Assembly (NCBI GenBank): GCA_022448315.1
Contig: JAKVCA010000018.1
Coordinates: forward strand, 62,001 to 126,000
Source: Pirellulaceae bacterium
GTDB lineage: Bacteria; Planctomycetota; Planctomycetia; Pirellulales; Pirellulaceae
DNA: 64,000 nt
Direction: 5' to 3'
In this document: piece after piece, positions 38,371-47,198 of the stretch
How the letters are laid out: the number at the start of each line of letters is the position of its first letter
How positions within the stretch are numbered: position 1 is the stretch's first letter
Notes under the pieces: generated by a model
What the model was told of the DNA's origin: nothing
Database searches by the model: none
Seen by the model: only the letters and a program-made list of their open reading frames with translations
Made by a program: the position numbers and the translations under genes

Positions 38371-38406
38371 CCCCGCGTGATGGGATCTCACGCGGGGCTT
38401 TTTTCG
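38371..38406 (+). terminator. Terminator of the BON-domain gene
   Basis: A perfect ten-base stem (CCCCGCGTGA / TCACGCGGGG) with a seven-base loop, then CTTTTTT. It lies 37 bases after the stop, between two convergent genes. Confidence 0.92.
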
Positions 38407-38467
38407 TTTCATTTCGAATACGAGCGATCGCCTTAGACGACCCACGCCTTAGACAACCCACGGGCAC

Positions 38468-39664
38468 CTAGCGGCGGGCCCGAGCATGCTTCAGTGGCAA
38501 CCACGCGCCGTTTTCCGCACTGCTCGCAACACATTGCTGAATGAAATACATTCCCTCGATGCCATCATTGACGTTGGGGAAAACGGTATCTGTTTTCTCG
38601 AAGTCCTGCCCTGACGCACGCAAACACATGCTGTCGTACGCAGAGCGATACACATTCGCAAAGGCCTCGAAAAAGGCCTCGGGATGGCCACTGGGTAATC
38701 GACACGCCGTTTGCCCACTATCATTCATAAAAGGAGCGTTCGGATCTCTCGTGTAAATCTTATGAGGCTCGCCATTCTGTCGAACCATCATTTGATTCGG
38801 GTCCTCCTGTCGCCACTGAAGCGCTCCCTTTGTGCCATCGATTTCGATAAACAGATCATTTTCTCGTCCGTGACTGATCTGGGATGCCGTCACGGTCCCG
38901 AGCCCACCGTTTTCGAAACGAATCACGGCAGTCCCGTAGTCATCAAGGGCCCGACCCGACTCGAAGGTTTTGAGATGGCAGGAGATTTCCTCTGGCAGCA
39001 GACCGGTCATGTAACGACCGAGGTTGTAGGCATGGGTCGCAATATCGCCAAAACACCCCGCCGCGCCACTTTTCGAGGGGTCCGTCCTCCATGCAGCCTG
39101 CTTTTGATCAGACTCTTCAAGTCGCGTTCGCAACCAGCCTTGTATGTAGTTGCTCCGAATCGCCTGAATCTCACCGAGTTCGCCATTGAGAATCATCTCT
39201 CGGGCCTGACGGACCAAGGGGTAACCCGTGTAGTTATGACTGACGGCGAACACGACGCCCGATTCATCCACCACTTTGCCAAGTTCTTCGGCCTGAGTTA
39301 GATCGAATGTCATCGGCTTATCACAAATGACGTTAAAACCGGCCTCGGCCGCCGCCTTTGCAATTTCGAAATGCGTGTGATTGGGTGTTGCGACAGAAAC
39401 AAAATCGACTCGTTGATCTTCCGGAAGCTCATTTTCTGTTTCAAGCAATTCCGCGACGGAGCCATAAGCCCGATCTTCGGAAATGTCATAGTCCGGTGCC
39501 GAAGCTTTCGCCCGCTCTGGGTTGGATGACAAGGCGCCTGCAACCAATTCGGCCCGATTATCAAGAATGGCGGCGGTCGCATGGACTCGTCCAATAAAAG
39601 ACCCCTGTCCACCACCGATCAAGGCCATTCGAAGTTTTCGATTTAAGGGTGCGTTTGTTGCCAT
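38468..39664 (-). CDS. Gfo/Idh/MocA-family oxidoreductase
   Basis: A cytoplasmic NAD(P)-dependent sugar or cyclitol dehydrogenase of 398 residues. The Rossmann domain starts LRMALIGGGQGSFIGRVHA (GGGxxxxxG). The family EKP-like motif is CDKPMTFDL. The C-terminal substrate domain has GAAGCFGDIATHAYNLGRYM, with the conserved Asp and His that catalyse hydride transfer. It has no Tat signal, unlike the relative at 58782. The substrate is unknown. The start ATG 39664 has GAGAGGGAACC. Confidence 0.9.
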   Translation of the reverse strand: MATNAPLNRKLRMALIGGGQGSFIGRVHATAAILDNRAELVAGALSSNPERAKASAPDYDISEDRAYGSVAELLETENELPEDQRVDFVSVATPNHTHFEIAKAAAEAGFNVICDKPMTFDLTQAEELGKVVDESGVVFAVSHNYTGYPLVRQAREMILNGELGEIQAIRSNYIQGWLRTRLEESDQKQAAWRTDPSKSGAAGCFGDIATHAYNLGRYMTGLLPEEISCHLKTFESGRALDDYGTAVIRFENGGLGTVTASQISHGRENDLFIEIDGTKGALQWRQEDPNQMMVRQNGEPHKIYTRDPNAPFMNDSGQTACRLPSGHPEAFFEAFANVYRSAYDSMCLRASGQDFEKTDTVFPNVNDGIEGMYFIQQCVASSAENGAWLPLKHARARR

Positions 39665-39859
39665 GGTTCCCTCTCTTCACCAAGGGGCACTTAAATTGGG
39701 ATTAAAGATTCTGGGTTTGAGCTGCAATGCCAGAACGAACTTTGTGCGATTTGATTTGCGCGATAAGAACCGTACTGAGGCGTCCGTACAATGTCCAATC
39801 CAACATTGTGTCGATTCTCAACGCATTTTTCCATGACGGCGGTAAATTTACCTACACCG

Positions 39860-40816
39860 TTACTGGTCACCACTCGGAGCATCAACCAGAGCTTTCAGGG
39901 CATCAAGTGAAGCCAAAATTTCCTCGCTGGAAACCTCCACCCATCCCGCGGACTTGTGGAGGATGATCGAGAGCTTAAAGCTCTCGAAGGCCTCGGCGAG
40001 ATCTTCAGGAAGATCTTTCAGATTCTCAAAGGGTCGAACAAACTCAATGGCGTTGTCCACTTCGCCCGCATAAACCGATGCGCCTGAAGGATCGACGTCC
40101 CCGCCTTCGAAGTGCTGTTCTTCCTCGCCGAAATCAGGCTTTTCAGTGCGCGGCCCGGCGGTCGACTCATCAAAATTTTGAGGAACGGTTTCCGGTTGCT
40201 CTTGCAACGCAGGCTCAAAATCTTCGTCGAGGTCGGCGGCAACCACATCTTCTTCCGCTGGCCTTTGCTCTGGCAACGAGCCAAGGGTCTCCCAACGTTG
40301 ATTTCTCATCTTGGAAACACTCCAAGACTCCTTGACTGCACCCTCCAGCCACATCTCGGCATCATCCCAATCCAGGGCCGCCTGAAAATGCGTCCAAAAC
40401 AGCCCCGGATAACTCTCTTGAGACTCGGAAAACCGTTGATAAACTCGTCGGAGTCGACCGACATGTTGCCCGGTCACACTCCCCACAAGTTGCGCCCACG
40501 CCTCATCGGAATAGGTCGTTGCCGGCGCACTGGCATCAATCAATGCCTGCCGCCATTCATAAATGATTTGGCCTTTGTCCCAATTGGTTCGACTGACAAG
40601 CTGATTCCACTGACCGACGAAGGGCTCAGAGGCGGCCTGATCGAATGCGAACGGATCCGTATTGGCAGCAGATTCCGACGTGGTGGGGGGCTCTGATTTT
40701 TGAGCAAAATCACCCTCAACCGTGGTGCGATTGGCGTCACTGAATTCAGCATTCGCATCAGAAATACCCGAATCCATATCTCGACCTGGTTCAGAAAAGG
40801 AATCTGACGAATCCAT
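39860..40816 (-). CDS. Acidic protein with an unrecognised conserved core
   Basis: A 318-residue soluble protein from ATG 40816, which has AGGAG six bases upstream; the open frame runs on to 40936. The N-terminal ~75 and C-terminal ~130 residues are acidic and disordered. The core (about 75-200) is helical and Trp-rich: FVGQWNQLVSRTNWDKGQII, then SVTGQHVGRLRRVYQRFSES and WSVSKMRNQRWETLGS. The core has a ParB-like flavour (helices with a Q-x-V-x-R segment), but I cannot assign it. It stands alone, 195 bases downstream of a Gfo/Idh/MocA gene start. Confidence 0.7.
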   Translation of the reverse strand: MDSSDSFSEPGRDMDSGISDANAEFSDANRTTVEGDFAQKSEPPTTSESAANTDPFAFDQAASEPFVGQWNQLVSRTNWDKGQIIYEWRQALIDASAPATTYSDEAWAQLVGSVTGQHVGRLRRVYQRFSESQESYPGLFWTHFQAALDWDDAEMWLEGAVKESWSVSKMRNQRWETLGSLPEQRPAEEDVVAADLDEDFEPALQEQPETVPQNFDESTAGPRTEKPDFGEEEQHFEGGDVDPSGASVYAGEVDNAIEFVRPFENLKDLPEDLAEAFESFKLSIILHKSAGWVEVSSEEILASLDALKALVDAPSGDQ

Positions 40817-41049
40817 CTTGGCTCCTGTAGGCTTGGGTTCCGTTTCACCAGAGCAGGCTACCAACTGGGGGAGATGTTGAAAGTAAAACATTCGGGATTG
40901 CTGCAAACGCAAGCGAAATCCAGACTTGCAGGCCAACCCCCACCGTTTGAAGTTCGTGGAAAACGTGTCACAAATTAAGTTGCCGGATAGCGCGTCCCAA
41001 TGGCTTTGCGTGAAAGGCGGGCGAGGAGCGGTTTAAGCTGTAGGGGTCG

Positions 41050-41159
41050 GAAAATCTATGCGTGCAAGGTTCGAACTTGCAGATGTCGCTGGTGGAGTCG
41101 CGGCGAGCGTCCCAAAAGTGTCGGCGTGCCGCGCGAGCGCTCTCGCATCATCGATTTTC
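41050..41159 (-). ncRNA. Candidate structured RNA with cloverleaf-like folding
   Basis: In the gap 40817-41222 I see nested stems. A closing stem pairs GAAAATC (41050-41056) with GATTTTC (41153-41159), seven perfect pairs, extended by ATGCG/CGCAT (41058-41062, 41144-41148). Inside are GCAAG/CTTGC (41064-41068, 41076-41080) with a seven-base loop that reads TTCGAAC on the minus strand, like a tRNA T-arm, and CGCGGC/GCCGCG (41099-41104, 41128-41133). There is no D-arm, no anticodon arm and no CCA, so it is not a normal tRNA. Minus is favoured by the T-loop-like sequence. There is no homologue I know. Confidence 0.35.
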
Positions 41160-41172
41160 GAATTCACTCACT

Positions 41173-41193
41173 TGCCCAGTGGAACCCTGGGCA
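41173..41193 (-). terminator. Hairpin after the PfkB-family gene
   Basis: A perfect seven-base stem (TGCCCAG / CTGGGCA) with a seven-base loop lies 29 bases after the stop at 41223. There is no T run, so it is a weak terminator or a part of the adjacent RNA-like structure. Confidence 0.35.
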
Positions 41194-41222
41194 CGAACAT
41201 GCGACTGAATCAAAAAGACAGG

Positions 41223-42278
41223 TCAGGGCAATCCAGAAAATAGATCCGGGCATCGTGTACGCCACTCGTGTAATTGCGCAAACACTTGTGGCGGAGACGC
41301 GGTCCCGGTCGTCCCCAACTGCATCACGGTGATCGAGGCCACCAGATTCCCAATCCAACCCGCTTCTTCGTGAGTCGCTCCGACACAAAGTGCAGCAACC
41401 ATTCCGGCCGTCACACTATCGCCTGCCCCAGTCGAATCAACAGGTCCCTCAATTGGAAATGCTGGAAGCTGCTTGGGGAGCGGATCGCTGATCCACATTC
41501 CATCCTGGCCCAGCGTCACCGTTACGGGTGCGCCATTGCGACTGCGTAACCGAGGGAGCCCCTTTTTGATTTCACTGAAATCGACTCGATCCGTGGGCCC
41601 TGTAGGAACGTGCCCCATCACCTCGTAATGGTTTGGTTTAATCCAGACGCCTCGAAATTCGTCGATATGAAAACGGCTGTCTGCCCAAAACAGGGTGGAA
41701 GTCGCGTGACTCGCGAGTCGCTGGAACCACTCCCGCACCAACGGCGTGACGGTTTCACAGCTCTCATTTTCAACCTGATCCACAAGGATCAACGCGTCCA
41801 ACTCCGGCAATCGACGCTCCACTTGTTCCAGGACGGCTTGAGTCACTTTTTCGGGAGTTGCTCTGCGATTACGAATGTCATAGCGAGAGTGCTCTGCCGA
41901 AAGCCCTTGACGGCCACGATCTACCGGCTTGATGTAAACGGGCGTCAGCAAATCGTGACATGTCACCAACCCCTCGGTGCCGCAACCCAACTCGTTCAAC
42001 AAATTTCGCAACTGCCAGCCATACCCATCCTCGCCCGTCACTCCAAACGCAAACAATTTTTCCACACCCAAAGCAGATAAATTGTTGATGACGGTCCCAG
42101 CGGCACCTGCCTGACTACGTATTGCCTCCACCTGGTGGGCCACCTTTCCAGTCTCGACACTTGGCTCCGCAAGTTTCGGATCGACGACCAGGTAGTGATC
42201 AAGAAAGAAATCGCCGAGAACTCCGATTCTCGCCGAGGACAATTTTTCGACAAGCTCTTTGAGACGCTCTGGCTTCAT
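41223..42278 (-). CDS. PfkB-family (RfaE/HldE-like) sugar kinase
   Basis: A 351-residue carbohydrate kinase related to the kinase half of HldE (RfaE). The start at ATG 42278 overlaps the stop of the upstream gene as ATGA, pointing to translational coupling; a GTG 9 bases earlier is possible. The first PfkB segment is VLGDFFLDHYLVVDP, followed by the GAAGTVINNLSALG signature. The C-terminal anion hole is DSTGAGDS, with D as catalytic base. In HldE this kinase acts on heptose-7-phosphate, but the sugar here is not known. It lacks the nucleotidyltransferase half. Confidence 0.88.
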   Translation of the reverse strand: MKPERLKELVEKLSSARIGVLGDFFLDHYLVVDPKLAEPSVETGKVAHQVEAIRSQAGAAGTVINNLSALGVEKLFAFGVTGEDGYGWQLRNLLNELGCGTEGLVTCHDLLTPVYIKPVDRGRQGLSAEHSRYDIRNRRATPEKVTQAVLEQVERRLPELDALILVDQVENESCETVTPLVREWFQRLASHATSTLFWADSRFHIDEFRGVWIKPNHYEVMGHVPTGPTDRVDFSEIKKGLPRLRSRNGAPVTVTLGQDGMWISDPLPKQLPAFPIEGPVDSTGAGDSVTAGMVAALCVGATHEEAGWIGNLVASITVMQLGTTGTASPPQVFAQLHEWRTRCPDLFSGLP

Positions 42279-43246
42279 GAAGACCACCGTTTCATGATCT
42301 CATCGTAAAGGGCGGGAAAAGTGAGGCGATGATCCCCCTGGACATAATAGCTTTGCCCTCCGTCGGCGACGGTCCTCACCAGAATCGTCTTGAAGGGGCG
42401 AAAATAGTATCGCGGATCGTTTTTAGGTGCCTCGGCGGAAAGATCCTCACCCAAATCTGGCAGATCGAAAACTGCGGTTGTAAAGTTCCGAATTTCCTCT
42501 CCCCGTTGCTGTGCGACATTTCGGGCCATGGCCAACGCTTTCAAGTAAACTTCGGGGCCCATGACGGCTGAGCCGTAATTCATAAACACCCCGCCTTCCA
42601 ACCTGGTGATGGCTTGGGTGAAGATCAAGAAGTCCTGATAAGACGTCGCACCTGCCGCTGCCCCGTCAAAATTGGGATGCTCGTGGACAATGTCTTGGCC
42701 AACGCTGATGTGAATGGTGACGGGCACCTGCAACCGATAACCCGCGGCCAGAACACTTAGGGAACGAAATGGGAACTCCTCTTCCTCAATCATTCGTCCC
42801 ACCGACTCACCAAAACCTAGTCCATCTTGAAAGCCTCGAGAAACGGCTTCATTCAATCGACCTGTTTCTTCCCACAGGCCAAACTGCCCTTCCCGGATGT
42901 ATCGGGCGACACTCTCACAGGTCTGCCCAATCATCGCCACTTCGAAATCGTGGATCGCGCCCGCCCCGTTGAATGCGAGGTGAGAAATCAGGCCTTTTTC
43001 CATAAGATCGATCAGCAGTGGCGAGTTCCCCTGACGTAAAACGTGCGCACCGCAAGAGAGCATCGTCGTCCTGCCTTCGCGATGGGCGTCGATCAGACGC
43101 TCTGCGAGGATGGGAAGTGCTTTGTGCTCGAAAGGCTCTCGATCGCTATGACGATGAATCGCCATGCTCGGATAATCGAGATCATGCGTTCGCTCACGAA
43201 GAGGTCGAATCTTCAATTTCGTGCGATCAAAGGCTGGAAAAGGCAC
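42275..43246 (-). CDS. Deoxyhypusine-synthase-like protein of unknown function
   Basis: A 323-residue soluble protein. The stretch SHLAFNGAGAIHDFEVAMIG resembles the deoxyhypusine synthase pattern 'NGA.AIHD.E.A', and VPVTIHISVGQDIVHEHPNF looks like a nucleotide-binding segment. GGVFMNYGSAVMGPEVYLKA is a further conserved-looking block. Bacterial deoxyhypusine-synthase-like proteins are of doubtful function, as hypusine is not made. Here it lies between an SDR and a sugar kinase, which suggests a sugar or nucleotide-sugar role. The family call is tentative. The stop overlaps the kinase start (ATGA). Confidence 0.6.
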   Translation of the reverse strand: MPFPAFDRTKLKIRPLRERTHDLDYPSMAIHRHSDREPFEHKALPILAERLIDAHREGRTTMLSCGAHVLRQGNSPLLIDLMEKGLISHLAFNGAGAIHDFEVAMIGQTCESVARYIREGQFGLWEETGRLNEAVSRGFQDGLGFGESVGRMIEEEEFPFRSLSVLAAGYRLQVPVTIHISVGQDIVHEHPNFDGAAAGATSYQDFLIFTQAITRLEGGVFMNYGSAVMGPEVYLKALAMARNVAQQRGEEIRNFTTAVFDLPDLGEDLSAEAPKNDPRYYFRPFKTILVRTVADGGQSYYVQGDHRLTFPALYDEIMKRWSS

Positions 43247-43314
43247 TTTGGTTTCTCCGATATTCCACGGGCATCTGAAGAATTCAAACGGCTCAAGACC
43301 TCACAACAGACGAC

Positions 43315-44208
43315 TCAGACTGACTCACTTTGGCGAGCGACAATCGCTGAAAGTCCTGCCTGGTAGGACGGGTATAGCGGCGTGAACCCAGTCAGTTGAA
43401 CGAGCGCTCCGTTCGAAACACGTTTGCTTCCTGCGCCACGTTGCGACTTGGGAGAATCTGGAGCTGGCGACTGGAACTTGGGGTTGGGTGCTCCGTAAAG
43501 TTGAGCAAGACACCGGTAGTACTCTTCTCGCAAGACAGGATGCCCATCGGAAACATTGAGACAGTACTGACCGGAAAACTCAAGCATCTTATCCACGACC
43601 CGAACGGCGTCATCGACGTGGATCAGATTCAAATAGCCGGTCGAGAATCCACGGATCGCTTCTCCGGCCACAAGACTAGCCCGGTTGGGGACGCGATCTG
43701 GTCCATAGATTCCGGCAAGTCGCAGGATACTGACAGCTCCATCAACCGCTTGCCTCTTAAGATAGTCTTCACATGCCAAGCTCGCCTTACCCCCTTCGCG
43801 ACTGGGACTGCACACCGTCGACTCATCGACCCAATCGCTTTCGGAGGCACCATATACCCCCGTCGTGCTTATGTAGATCAGCGAACCTGGGGGCTTCCGG
43901 AAACAGTCCAACGCATTCTTCAAGCCGTCCACATAGACGTCGTGAATGGACTCTGGACCTACTCGATCAAAGCCCAAAGACATCAGAACGCGATCTGCAT
44001 GAACGGCTTGCGGCAACGTCTCCTTGTTTTTGACATCTGCCACATGGGGCACCCACCCCTTTTTGTTCATTTGTTCAGCTTTGGTCGTTGAACGCGTCAC
44101 CACGTGAACTTCATGTCCCTGACGATTCCATAAGTTCGCGACTCGAGAGCCCAAATAGCCACATCCAAAAATCCACCGCTGTTCACGTTCTTTGGATCGC
44201 TCCGTCAT
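43315..44208 (-). CDS. NAD(P)-dependent epimerase/dehydratase-like SDR
   Basis: A 297-residue extended SDR-type protein. The Rossmann fold begins IFGCGYLGSRVANLW (GxGxxG). STTGVYG and SILRLAGIYGPDR are typical of sugar epimerase-type SDRs; the usual YxxxK is replaced by a less standard pattern (CEDYLKRQ), so the catalytic Tyr is uncertain. The C-terminal LNLIHVDDAVRVV is conserved in the family. It is the first gene of a probable run with the deoxyhypusine-synthase-like gene (68 bases apart) and the kinase. Confidence 0.85.
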   Translation of the reverse strand: MTERSKEREQRWIFGCGYLGSRVANLWNRQGHEVHVVTRSTTKAEQMNKKGWVPHVADVKNKETLPQAVHADRVLMSLGFDRVGPESIHDVYVDGLKNALDCFRKPPGSLIYISTTGVYGASESDWVDESTVCSPSREGGKASLACEDYLKRQAVDGAVSILRLAGIYGPDRVPNRASLVAGEAIRGFSTGYLNLIHVDDAVRVVDKMLEFSGQYCLNVSDGHPVLREEYYRCLAQLYGAPNPKFQSPAPDSPKSQRGAGSKRVSNGALVQLTGFTPLYPSYQAGLSAIVARQSESV

Positions 44209-44392
44209 TCTCTCTCACCTCGTTGAACAACCATGTCAAAAAAATTGCGTTTGCTCGTCATGGCTTGATCGCACCGAATCTTGCATGTGGCCGTCGCATA
44301 ATGGTTAATCACAAGACCATACCTTCCAAGGCACGTCTTTGATGCCGAGCAACTTTTACTCAATCCATGTCGAATTGGGGGACATCCGAGGA

Positions 44393-45646
44393 TCATTCGC
44401 TTCTGGTAGCCGCAACCAAAAAACTGGGATTCATGGCTTGGAGTCGATAGGTATCAAGCTGCGATGTGCCCTTGGAAACATTGACGAGAATCACGTCGAC
44501 ATCCCCTGCAACCTCAGACAACGCGGCCTGCACACCGGCAAGTCTCTCGGGACTTCCGACATTGACCACAATTCTTCCGCCTGTCACGAGACGTTGAAAT
44601 GCGCAACGCGTGATTTGCACAACACTGCGACCGGTACCGTCTACAAAGATGGAAGTAGGGTCGGGCAGATCGTTCCACGCTTCGGGAGCGATCCCGTGAA
44701 TCGGCTTGAGATGAAAAACGCCAAACCTTTTGGCATTTTCCGTGATCAGCTCATAGTCCTCCGCATTCGATTCAATCGCGTACACCTCACCTTGCCATGC
44801 CATCCTTGCGGCCTCAATTCCAACACTGCCGCTACCCGCTCCGACATCCCAGACCACGGCCTTGGGCGTAATGGCCATCTCCGCGAGAGCGATCGCACGA
44901 ATTTCGGCGGGGGTCACCAGGTCACGTGTCGGCTGGGCCTGCAAGAAGAGACTATCCGGGTTTCCAAACACGCGTCGTCCTTGAGGCAGAACGGCAGATT
45001 CTGGCAAATCCGGCTTTCGAATGAGAATCATGACATTCAGGGGACTGAAAGACATGCTCACCACTTCTGACAATTCACCTTGAGTAACCCTTTCGTGTGG
45101 CGACCCTAAGTCTTCGCAGACATATGCCGAAAAGTAATCGATGCCTTTATCTAACAATTCACCCGCCACCTTCGCCGGCGGCCACTCCTCGGTTGTAAAG
45201 AGGCCAACTTTCTGCGCCGTCCGAATCCGATCCAGCATTTTTCCATGCGGAGTAGTGGCAAGATTGGTCAGGTACGCTTCATCCCAACTCTCTTTGACTC
45301 GAGCGAACGCAAGCTGCATGGTGGACACATGGGGAACCACCTTGAAGCGATCCTTACCAAGGCGGTCAAATAAGAATCGAGCGGTTCCAAAAAACAATGG
45401 ATCCCCCAAAGCCAACACGACCACTCGCTGATCCTGAGCTTGAGAAAGTCGCTCTACGGCTTCGTCCAGGTCCCCCTTGAGAACCACCTGTTCTGCATCC
45501 GGTGTTGCGGCGAGGGCTAAAGTCGGCGGCGTGCCGACCACCAGTTCCGCCTCGCTTAATAGCGTCCGCGCCCCTGAACTCAGACCCTCGATCCCATCAT
45601 CACCGATTCCGATGATGTGAATTTTGTTATCGCCGTTATCCGCCAT
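44393..45646 (-). CDS. cobL: Precorrin-6Y C5,15-methyltransferase (CbiE-CbiT fusion)
   Basis: A two-domain cobalamin-pathway enzyme of 417 residues from ATG 45646, with GGAATGACTTAC upstream; ATG 45655 is an alternative. The N-terminal CbiE methyltransferase domain (about 1-200) has IHIIGIGDDGIEGLS and the SAM-binding ALGDPLFFGTARFL. The C-terminal CbiT domain (about 225-417) is a Rossmann methyltransferase with VVWDVGAGSGSVGIEAARM. CobL catalyses two SAM-dependent methylations plus decarboxylation of precorrin-6. No other cobalamin genes are in the window, so the pathway is dispersed. Confidence 0.93.
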   Translation of the reverse strand: MADNGDNKIHIIGIGDDGIEGLSSGARTLLSEAELVVGTPPTLALAATPDAEQVVLKGDLDEAVERLSQAQDQRVVVLALGDPLFFGTARFLFDRLGKDRFKVVPHVSTMQLAFARVKESWDEAYLTNLATTPHGKMLDRIRTAQKVGLFTTEEWPPAKVAGELLDKGIDYFSAYVCEDLGSPHERVTQGELSEVVSMSFSPLNVMILIRKPDLPESAVLPQGRRVFGNPDSLFLQAQPTRDLVTPAEIRAIALAEMAITPKAVVWDVGAGSGSVGIEAARMAWQGEVYAIESNAEDYELITENAKRFGVFHLKPIHGIAPEAWNDLPDPTSIFVDGTGRSVVQITRCAFQRLVTGGRIVVNVGSPERLAGVQAALSEVAGDVDVILVNVSKGTSQLDTYRLQAMNPSFLVAATRSE

Positions 45647-46036
45647 GTAAGTCATTCCGGAATGGTGGGAATAATGGACTCTGACGGTGGATCCCGGCCG
45701 CACCGCCTTCGCTCTACCGACAAAACCTGGGTCCCAGTCCCCGATCATGTCACGTTCGATCCCTCACGGACTGAGGCGGTCGATTGTAGGAAAAAATTCT
45801 CGAAAGACCACTCGAAACCGGCGGATAAACCACCGGCTATCGGTGTCGAACCTGCGGAACTTGGGTATGATCCAAAAGTTCGTTGGCCGACGAATCCTAG
45901 TAATAACTCGGAGCGCCGAGATTGGATCGCGGAAAGGCAAACCGCGGACGGACGACTTCGAAATCATTTTTTGACCGTAAAACTTTTTATAAACGGGGCA
46001 AGCTCTGTTGCGTAAAGAGGAACTCAGGGAGATGGC
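45647..46036. other. Divergent intergenic gap, nothing recognised
   Basis: Should hold the promoters of cobL and of the dehydrogenase at 46037. No boxes, hairpins or credible genes were found by eye. Confidence 0.45.
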
Positions 46037-47029
46037 ATGTCGAAAGTTTTAGTGACCCCTCACATGCTTGTGCGTCAGCCGGGCCCCTACTTGGATATCC
46101 TCGAGAACGCAGGACTTGAGGTAGTGTATCCCAATGAAGGCGCCGACACCCTGGAAGAAGACGTCATCATGGATGCCCTCTCGGGCGACATTCATGCAAT
46201 GCTTGCAGGGACCGAACCCCTGAATCAACGCGTCCTTTCAAACTCGAATCTCAAAGTGGTCGCTCGGCAGGGCGTCGGCTTCGACTCCGTTGACCTTGAA
46301 ACGGCGACACAGCGTGGTATTGCGGTCACCATTACGCCTGGAACGCTGGAGGATTCGGTCGCTGAATTAACTTTAGGAATGTTGCTCGCTTTAACGCGCG
46401 ACATTTTGGGCCATGACCGTGAAGTTCGTGAAGGAAACTGGCTTCGCAAGGCCGGTCCTCGCCTCGCGGGAAAGATCTTCGGCATTGTCGGTCTCGGACG
46501 AATTGGTCGCACTGTTGCCCGTCGTGTTCAAGCGATTGAAATGAAAGTGATCGCCTTTGACCCGAACCTGACCACGGAGCAGGCGAAAGAACTGAATGTC
46601 GAGAAAATGGAACACTTCGATGACTTTCTTCGCAAGCTGGATGTTCTAAGTCTACACATCCCCTGCACAAACCAAACACGGAACCTTGTGGACGAACATG
46701 CATTGAAACAGATGAAGAAGGAATCGATCCTGCTGAACTTGGGTCGAGGTGGGATTGTTGATGAAACGGCCCTCTGCGAGGCCCTGCATGCGGGAGACCT
46801 TTTCGCCGCCGGACTTGATGTCTTTGAACAAGAGCCGCTTCCGCTTTCCAGCCCTCTGCTTCAAGCACCTCACCTGCTCCTGAGTTCTCATATGGGTGGC
46901 ATCGATGCGGAATCCACACGGCTTGCCAGTTGCCTTGCTGCTCAGTGCATCGCAGATCTTTTTCAGGGGAAGTGGCCCGATCATTGCCTTGTGAATCCTG
47001 AGGTCAAGCCACGATGGGAATGGGCATGA
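46037..47029 (+). CDS. D-isomer-specific 2-hydroxyacid dehydrogenase
   Basis: An NAD-dependent dehydrogenase of 330 residues resembling the catalytic and cofactor domains of 3-phosphoglycerate dehydrogenase. The Rossmann motif is FGIVGLGRIGRTVARR (about 150-165). The catalytic Arg follows LLNLGRGGIVDE, the Glu is in LDVFEQEP and the His in SSHMGG. It lacks the C-terminal ACT domain of serine-pathway SerA, so another 2-hydroxyacid, for example in glycerate or sugar-acid metabolism, is possible. The start ATG 46037 has GGGAGATGGC. Confidence 0.9.
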   Translation: MSKVLVTPHMLVRQPGPYLDILENAGLEVVYPNEGADTLEEDVIMDALSGDIHAMLAGTEPLNQRVLSNSNLKVVARQGVGFDSVDLETATQRGIAVTITPGTLEDSVAELTLGMLLALTRDILGHDREVREGNWLRKAGPRLAGKIFGIVGLGRIGRTVARRVQAIEMKVIAFDPNLTTEQAKELNVEKMEHFDDFLRKLDVLSLHIPCTNQTRNLVDEHALKQMKKESILLNLGRGGIVDETALCEALHAGDLFAAGLDVFEQEPLPLSSPLLQAPHLLLSSHMGGIDAESTRLASCLAAQCIADLFQGKWPDHCLVNPEVKPRWEWA

Positions 47030-47198
47030 CCCTTCAAACATCCTCCCGCCGCCGAACCGCGTCCTGCGCCCCGCGCGACCGCGCACCCCTCCTGTCGTAC
47101 CGAGCGTCCCCGACTTTCGCGTCTCTATCCCGCCCGAGCGTTTACCCCCCCGTTGCCCTGCTTCACACCGCCAAGCCCCTTGAAGCGACAGATTTACC

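Noticed and set aside
41050-41159. A tRNA gene
   Set aside because: The T-arm-like stem-loop is good, but no D-arm or anticodon arm can be drawn, the acceptor has a four-base bulge and no CCA follows. I report it only as a candidate structured RNA.
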